From: CAIJMI01 sp964448085 | GTDB taxonomy: Bacteria; Patescibacteriota; Microgenomatia; UBA10105; UBA927 | Length of the DNA stretch: 7,436 bases | Assembly (NCBI GenBank): GCA_964448085.1 | Contig: CAYUUX010000036.1 | Location: forward strand, 1-7,436 | Reading direction: 5' to 3' | Shown: in pieces, positions 4,795 to 7,436 of the stretch | Numbering within the stretch: position 1 is the stretch's first letter | Layout: each line of letters begins with the position of its first letter | Made by a program: the position numbers and the translations under genes | The notes under the pieces: model-generated | Told to the model about the DNA's origin: nothing | Database searches by the model: none | What the model saw: only the letters and a program-made list of their open reading frames with translations

Positions 4795-4872
4795 TCACCT
4801 CCTTTTAGGTTCCCAAAGGAACCGGTAGTAAAATAAGGCATATAGCCTTTTAAAGAACGTTTTTATTGACAT
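4795..4872 (-). CDS. Possible 25-aa basic peptide
   Basis: The peptide begins MSIKTFFKRLYALFYYRFLW and ends PKRR: a basic, aromatic, amphipathic helix that could lie on a membrane. Its ATG overlaps the upstream TAA as TAATG, GGAGGGAG lies 5 nt before it, and its TGA is inside the SD of the next gene. These features fit the operon style. Against it, the same 78 bp hold two hairpins: AAGGC/GCCTT at 4835-4849, and GGTTCC/GGAACC at 4808-4823. They could instead mark an internal regulatory gap. Confidence 0.4.
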   Translation of the reverse strand: MSIKTFFKRLYALFYYRFLWEPKRR

Positions 4873-5258
4873 TATGCTCCCTCCGCTGCTTCGACCGGGA
4901 AGTACATAAGTTCACCGTAGTTCACCCCGTCATTTATGAGCTCAAAATAGTAATCCAGGATGTAACTATGGGCATAAGGGTCTTGGAAGCCCCAGAAAAT
5001 CATTTCGGTGTCAGCCATTTCGGCTGCGGCCTCCAGAATCCCCTGACATTTCCAACAGATTGTATCATCCCCTTGCCTGAGAGGCTGGCCGCATTCTTCG
5101 CAGCGAACGTAAATAACCTCCCTGGTGAACTTCTCAGCCCGACCACAGACGCAGGGGCCTTCATGCCACTTGAGGATGAGGGCCTTCTTGGTCTGATCCA
5201 CTTTGCAATCTATGTCAATCATGTACTCCTGGCAGTCAGGACACCATTTTTTGGGCAT
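4872..5258 (-). CDS. Double zinc-ribbon protein (128 aa)
   Basis: The N-terminal 71 residues contain two Cys4 sets: C6-P-D-C9 with C36-V-C38-G, and C53-E-E-C56-G with C68-W-K-C71. Cys18 is a further Cys. The first pair encloses a beta-rich insert (IDIDCKVDQTKKALILKWH). Residues 72-128 are acidic, rich in Met, Tyr and Asp, and probably form a separate helical domain (WGFQDPYAHSYILDYYFE). ATG 5258 directly follows the upstream TAA, with GGAGGTG 7 nt before. Twin ribbons are common in nucleic-acid-binding or adaptor proteins of archaeal elements. No enzyme motif is visible. The opposite strand is also open here (4866-5366) but lacks protein-like features. Confidence 0.8.
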   Translation of the reverse strand: MPKKWCPDCQEYMIDIDCKVDQTKKALILKWHEGPCVCGRAEKFTREVIYVRCEECGQPLRQGDDTICWKCQGILEAAAEMADTEMIFWGFQDPYAHSYILDYYFELINDGVNYGELMYFPVEAAEGA

Positions 5259-5600
5259 TTAAAGCACCTCCGGGAGTTGGTTCAGCCATACATAATAGCC
5301 GTGCGGGCCGTCCCTTTCCCCTACTTTTTCCCTGGCGACCAGGCCGTGCATGACCAATCCCGTTAGATTGACAATGCCATTTATGCCCATCTGAGTTGCC
5401 AGGCGGCTGATTTTCCTCACGTCTGTTTTCGTGAGGTCTCCCCAGATAACGACCCGGCCGTGGGTTAATCTGAGGCCGTCCCCTATCCGTGATAATGTCA
5501 GTTCAATGCCCTGGTCTTGGTTATGGAGGTAACATAATACCCTGAAAACCCTATAAGACATTGATATCTGGTCATTTGCTTTAATAGTCCTTTCGACCAT
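5259..5600 (-). CDS. Winged-helix-like DNA-binding protein (113 aa)
   Basis: The segment order looks like a small winged helix: a helix (SYRVFRVLCYLHN), a helix-turn-helix-like stretch (DVRKISRLATQMGINGIVNLTGLVMHG), then LVAREKVGERDGPHGYYVWL. That last segment reads as the wing strand pair typical of MarR/ArsR-like proteins ('G-L-V-x-R-x-x-x-x-x-D-G-x-x-x-x-Y-x-L'). The NLTGLVMHGLVAR segment fits the recognition helix. An insert at about 33-50 (ELTLSRIGDGLRLTHGRV) is unusual for MarR. The frame is open to 5642, but ATG 5600 is chosen: GGGGTGAT ends 4 nt upstream. It then starts 6 nt before the end of the frame's overlap with the HEAT-like gene. A local transcription regulator is the best guess. 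Confidence 0.7.
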   Translation of the reverse strand: MVERTIKANDQISMSYRVFRVLCYLHNQDQGIELTLSRIGDGLRLTHGRVVIWGDLTKTDVRKISRLATQMGINGIVNLTGLVMHGLVAREKVGERDGPHGYYVWLNQLPEVL

Positions 5601-5605
5601 CCTAA

Positions 5606-5992
5606 TCACCCCTTCTGGTTGGCTTGGAGCCGGTTTTTCCATTTATTAGGCGTTTCCTGGTGAGGCTTGAAGTCCCTTTTTTTCCAAATCTGCGGAATAA
5701 TGGGGTCATTTGCCTTTATCCAGTCCTCATCTTCCCTTATCTGCCTATGGAGGACAAATAAGCTGCCGTCAGCCTGGGCCCGGACGGTTTCACGTTCGTC
5801 TTCCAGGAATCTCCGAAGTAGAGGGATGGCTTCGGGCCGCCTACTACGACCCAGGGCCATGCAATACTTCATTTTTGTAGCAAAACGAAGGTTCACACTG
5901 TCCATTCGCCTCTCAATCTGACGCAGTTCGGACATTTTCATAAAAGGAGTTTTTTGGAGGGCTCGAAGCCGCTCCAGTTTTCGTGGAATCAT
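5606..5992 (-). CDS. HEAT-repeat-like basic protein (128 aa)
   Basis: Basic helical protein. Residues about 40-85 read as one HEAT-type repeat pair: FATKMKYCMALGRSRRPEAI, then PLLRRFLEDERETVRAQAD and GSLFVL. This resembles the consensus 'A-x-x-L-G-x-x-x-x-x-x-A-I-P-x-L-x-x-x-L-x-D-x-x-x-x-V-R-x-x-A-x-x-A-L'. The N-terminus (PRKLERLRALQKTPF) and the C-terminus (KKRDFKPHQETPNKWKNRLQ) are strongly basic. HEAT repeats are protein- or nucleic-acid-binding scaffolds. The frame is open to 6016, but ATG 5992 is used, because GGAGGAGG precedes it by 5 nt and the ATG overlaps the upstream TAA as TAATG. The exact role is unknown. Confidence 0.75.
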   Translation of the reverse strand: MIPRKLERLRALQKTPFMKMSELRQIERRMDSVNLRFATKMKYCMALGRSRRPEAIPLLRRFLEDERETVRAQADGSLFVLHRQIREDEDWIKANDPIIPQIWKKRDFKPHQETPNKWKNRLQANQKG

Positions 5993-6363
5993 TATTCCTC
6001 CTCCATTCGGTAGCATTGGGCCAGGCCCCTCTCGAAGTCATTGAGGGCTTTGCGTTCCTGGTAATCAGCGAGGCAGTTCCCAGTTCCACAAAAGACGTGG
6101 CCGTCGTACTTGTAGAGGTCATATTGGCCCTCTTCGCCGGTTTCTTTGCCGCATTCGTGGCATTTGCACCGGTGCTGGTAGTAGGAGGGCACACCATCCT
6201 TATCGTAATCGTAGGACATTAGGCCCCCGCAAAAAGAGCAACGGGCCAGGCCAACATCCTCGCCGTCAGAATCCACATAAATCTCCATGTGGTAATCCAT
6301 ACGGCCAATTACAAAGCATTCGTCACTAATAGGGACGTTTTGGGTTTTCTTAACGGTTTTCAT
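5992..6363 (-). CDS. Multi-CxxC zinc-binding protein (123 aa)
   Basis: Cys sets are C42-S-F-C45-G-G, the cluster C66-K-C68-H-E-C71-G, and C92-x4-C97. An acidic N-terminal beta region (MEIYVDSDGEDVG) precedes the first pair. The middle stretch SYDYDKDGVPSYYQHRCKC and the third set (DGHVFCGTGNCLADYQ) look like interleaved ribbon or treble-clef modules, probably binding two zincs. A GTG at 6372 is in frame, but ATG 6363 is chosen, with GAGGTGG 6 nt upstream; the GTG is part of that SD. It is the first gene of the long 6363-3881 operon and follows the 171-bp regulatory gap. No enzyme motif seen. Confidence 0.8.
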   Translation of the reverse strand: MKTVKKTQNVPISDECFVIGRMDYHMEIYVDSDGEDVGLARCSFCGGLMSYDYDKDGVPSYYQHRCKCHECGKETGEEGQYDLYKYDGHVFCGTGNCLADYQERKALNDFERGLAQCYRMEEE

Positions 6364-6454
6364 GATTTCCACCTCATGTATTAGGTGCGTTTTCTATCTC
6401 TTTTTTAGTATTTAAGGGTACCGTTCGGCCACTGTGGACACCGATTTTGAGCCC

Positions 6455-6463
6455 TTTATATAT
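6455..6463 (-). promoter_or_regulatory. Candidate TATA box for the 6363-3881 operon
   Basis: The strongest A/T box in the gap is TTTATATAT (read on the plus strand), ATATATAAA on the minus strand. It lies about 90 nt before the first gene, which would give a leader of about 60-65 nt. A second, weaker box on the minus strand, TTAAATACTA (about 6414-6405), would give a leader of about 20 nt. Neither has a clear purine-rich BRE, so the choice is open. No convincing bacterial -35/-10 pair was seen. Confidence 0.4.
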
Positions 6464-6511
6464 GAGTAATTACAAATATTAGTATTGTGCTCAATTTGCA
6501 CGTCCACCGAT

Positions 6512-6538
6512 GTAGAGGGAATCCACTACCCCCTCTAC
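6512..6538 (-). terminator. Perfect 8-bp hairpin over the stop codon of the upstream operon
   Basis: On the minus strand GTAGAGGG (6538-6531) pairs with CCCTCTAC (6519-6512) across an 11-nt loop. The TAG stop of the 72-aa gene lies inside the stem. No T-tract follows directly, so termination is less sure than at 2741-2778. It may instead protect the 3' end. A further small hairpin, GTGC/GCAC, follows. Confidence 0.4.
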
Positions 6539-6753
6539 TCTCTTTCTTTTTCAATCTGAGAGTTTATATATTCTATTTCTCCCTTTAACCAATCCCTCCT
6601 CCTTCTTCTCATTATGTATCTTTGAAGAAATTCTTTGTTCCCAGGATGTTTTTCCATCAGCTTTAGGCAATTCGCAGTTTCCAGTACGACCCCTGCATAT
6701 TCGCTTTTAATTTTCTGTGATTCTATGTGATAGCCTCTGAAAGCCTGATTCAT
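6535..6753 (-). CDS. Basic helical protein (72 aa)
   Basis: Not recognised. All-helical, basic in the middle (YIMRRRRRDWLKGEIEYINS) and ending in a charged tail (QIEKERE). The C-terminal 35 residues could form a short coiled coil. The arginine run suggests nucleic-acid or membrane contact; this is inference. ATG 6753 overlaps the upstream TGA as ATGA, and GAGGGGGA lies 6 nt before it, so it is coupled to the ASCH-like gene. Its stop is embedded in a hairpin. Confidence 0.75.
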   Translation of the reverse strand: MNQAFRGYHIESQKIKSEYAGVVLETANCLKLMEKHPGNKEFLQRYIMRRRRRDWLKGEIEYINSQIEKERE

Positions 6754-7199
6754 CTAAATTCCCCCTCACACAATAGGCAACGGGCGAAATTCTCCCCCCT
6801 GATGTAGTAGTTTAATTTCTGATTTTTGCATATAATATAAACGACCTGGTCATGGCCTGGATTGATGGTTCTTATTTCATGATATTCGTGGAGTTCTTTT
6901 TTCTCCAGGGTTAAGAGCCACCAGGAGGGGCTTTCTGACTTCATCTTAGAATAAAACGACCGTATTAGGGCCATGGCCTCTTTTGCTGTTGGTTCGCCTG
7001 TATCTTCAATAAGTATGTTCTCAGGAATTGCCTCCAGTGAGGGGTATTCTTCGATTTTTGTGATTATTGCATAGGAATAACCCTCTGGAGTCACTATTTT
7101 GTATAGTTCCCCCAGGGTGTATAGGTTCTTTCTGCGTATTGTGGTGAACTTTGATTCACTAATCTTGCTGAAGTTTCTGGCGAATTTCATAGTTTTCAT
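6750..7199 (-). CDS. ASCH-domain-like protein (149 aa)
   Basis: Residues about 13-84 resemble the ASCH fold (a PUA-like RNA-binding domain). They contain SKFTTIRRKN (the S-K-x-T-T-I-R motif), LGELYKIVTPEG in place of the usual 'G-D-x-v-x-l', then YAIITKIEEYPSLEAIP. The helix after TAKEAMALIRSFY matches the usual 's-x-E-E-a-x-x-F-Y' end. ASCH proteins are common in phage and archaeal elements and are thought to bind RNA or nucleotides. Residues 85-149 form a C-terminal extension that ends in a lone CxxC (C142-L-L-C145). ATG 7199 has AGGGGT about 7 nt upstream. The next in-frame ATG (codon 4) is an alternative. It overlaps the 72-aa gene by 4 nt. Confidence 0.7.
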   Translation of the reverse strand: MKTMKFARNFSKISESKFTTIRRKNLYTLGELYKIVTPEGYSYAIITKIEEYPSLEAIPENILIEDTGEPTAKEAMALIRSFYSKMKSESPSWWLLTLEKKELHEYHEIRTINPGHDQVVYIICKNQKLNYYIRGENFARCLLCEGEFR

Positions 7200-7225
7200 G
7201 TAAAACCCCTGATAATGCTTCAGAT

Positions 7226-7436
7226 TTAAGCCTCTGCCTCTAATAGTTCGTCTTCAGCCAATGCGACCCGTGCCTGGAGTTCGTTGATGTACTCTGATTT
7301 ATTGCTTGTTGGCCGGATGTAATTCCTGGATATCATTAAATCCCGGTACTGTTTCATGGTTTTGTACGACCCCACGCCTAATTGATAAATTAAGTTGTCC
7401 ACTTGCTTTGTTGTCAAAAATAGGTCTTTTTCCTGG
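7226..7436 (-). CDS. Partial gene cut by the right edge; C-terminal 69 residues
   Basis: The frame is open to the window end. A TTG at 7417 could be read as a start, but the codons before it (QEKDLF) continue smoothly and no SD precedes it, so the true start is most likely outside. Visible parts: FLTTKQVDNLIYQLGVGSYK, then TMKQYRDLMISRNYIRP, resembling a compact helix-turn-helix or winged-helix end, followed by an acidic coiled-coil-like tail (ELQARVALAEDELLEAEA). There is a 26-nt gap to the ASCH-like gene. No family can be named; a DNA-binding role is only a guess. Confidence 0.65.
   Translation of the reverse strand, partial: QEKDLFLTTKQVDNLIYQLGVGSYKTMKQYRDLMISRNYIRPTSNKSEYINELQARVALAEDELLEAEA

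Noticed and set aside
4866..5366. Plus-strand 166-aa open frame
   Set aside because: It overlaps two minus-strand genes with clear zinc and winged-helix features and has no start signal.
5913..6222. Open frames on both strands (94 aa minus, 79 aa plus) over the multi-CxxC gene
   Set aside because: Biased composition (Thr/Ala-rich or Val/Ala-rich) and no SD; they are shadows of the real frame.
6412..6507. 31-codon minus-strand frame from GTG in the regulatory gap
   Set aside because: No SD, and it spans the best TATA-like box; likely chance.
1..7436. tRNA, rRNA, CRISPR array, insertion sequence or attachment-site duplication
   Set aside because: No cloverleaf-like structure, no regularly spaced repeats, no transposase or integrase and no long terminal repeats were seen by eye.

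Overview
This window is one unbroken run of small, tightly packed genes, all read on the minus strand. Neighbours are mostly joined by stop/start overlaps (ATGA, GTGA, TAATG) or directly abutting TAA-ATG and TAG-ATG junctions. Nearly every gene has a strong Shine-Dalgarno sequence (GGAGG, GAGGTG or GGTGAT 4-10 nt before the start). Several features suggest accessory DNA (virus, provirus or plasmid) of a methanogenic archaeon, most likely of the Methanobacteriales type. These are the many tiny zinc-ribbon proteins, an AbrB/SpoVT regulator, an ASCH-like protein, TATA-like A/T boxes without a clear bacterial -35/-10 pair, an oligo-T terminator, and a secreted protein ending in a PMQKTG-hydrophobic-RLRR tail. 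A phage or plasmid of a low-to-mid GC Gram-positive bacterium is the main alternative. No terminase, capsid, portal, polymerase, integrase or Rep protein is visible, so the type of element cannot be fixed from this window.

Reading in the direction of transcription (right to left): (1) 7436-6535 holds a gene cut by the window edge, an ASCH-like protein and a basic coiled-coil-like protein. It ends in a hairpin that contains the last stop codon. (2) 6534-6364 is a regulatory gap with TATA-like boxes. (3) 6363-3881 is a long operon: a multi-CxxC protein, a HEAT-like protein, a winged-helix-like protein, a double zinc-ribbon protein, a possible 25-aa basic peptide, two very small zinc ribbons, a 102-aa helical protein, a 40-aa Cys-containing protein and an Ada-type zinc-binding protein. 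(4) 3870-3820 is a large inverted repeat just before the gene for a secreted protein (3805-2771). That protein has a predicted Cys-Gln thioester adhesin domain, a Thr-rich stalk and a wall/membrane anchor; the gene ends in a hairpin plus T-tract terminator. (5) 2740-2642 holds a GC-rich foldable element and a perfect 14-bp palindrome. (6) 2641-86 is a second operon: a zinc ribbon, a two-helix membrane protein, a DUF2958-like protein interrupted by an assembly gap, a zinc-ribbon protein, two unrecognised proteins, a possible very short ORF at a poly-A tract, a five-Cys mini-protein, and AbrB.

The most striking object is the thioester adhesin-like surface protein. It combines a chemically reactive host-adhesion fold, best known from Gram-positive pathogens, with an apparent archaeal setting. 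Eight genes of 60 codons or fewer (plus two weaker candidates at 4795 and 462) and several corrected start sites are described here. All functions are read from sequence motifs by eye; no search was run.
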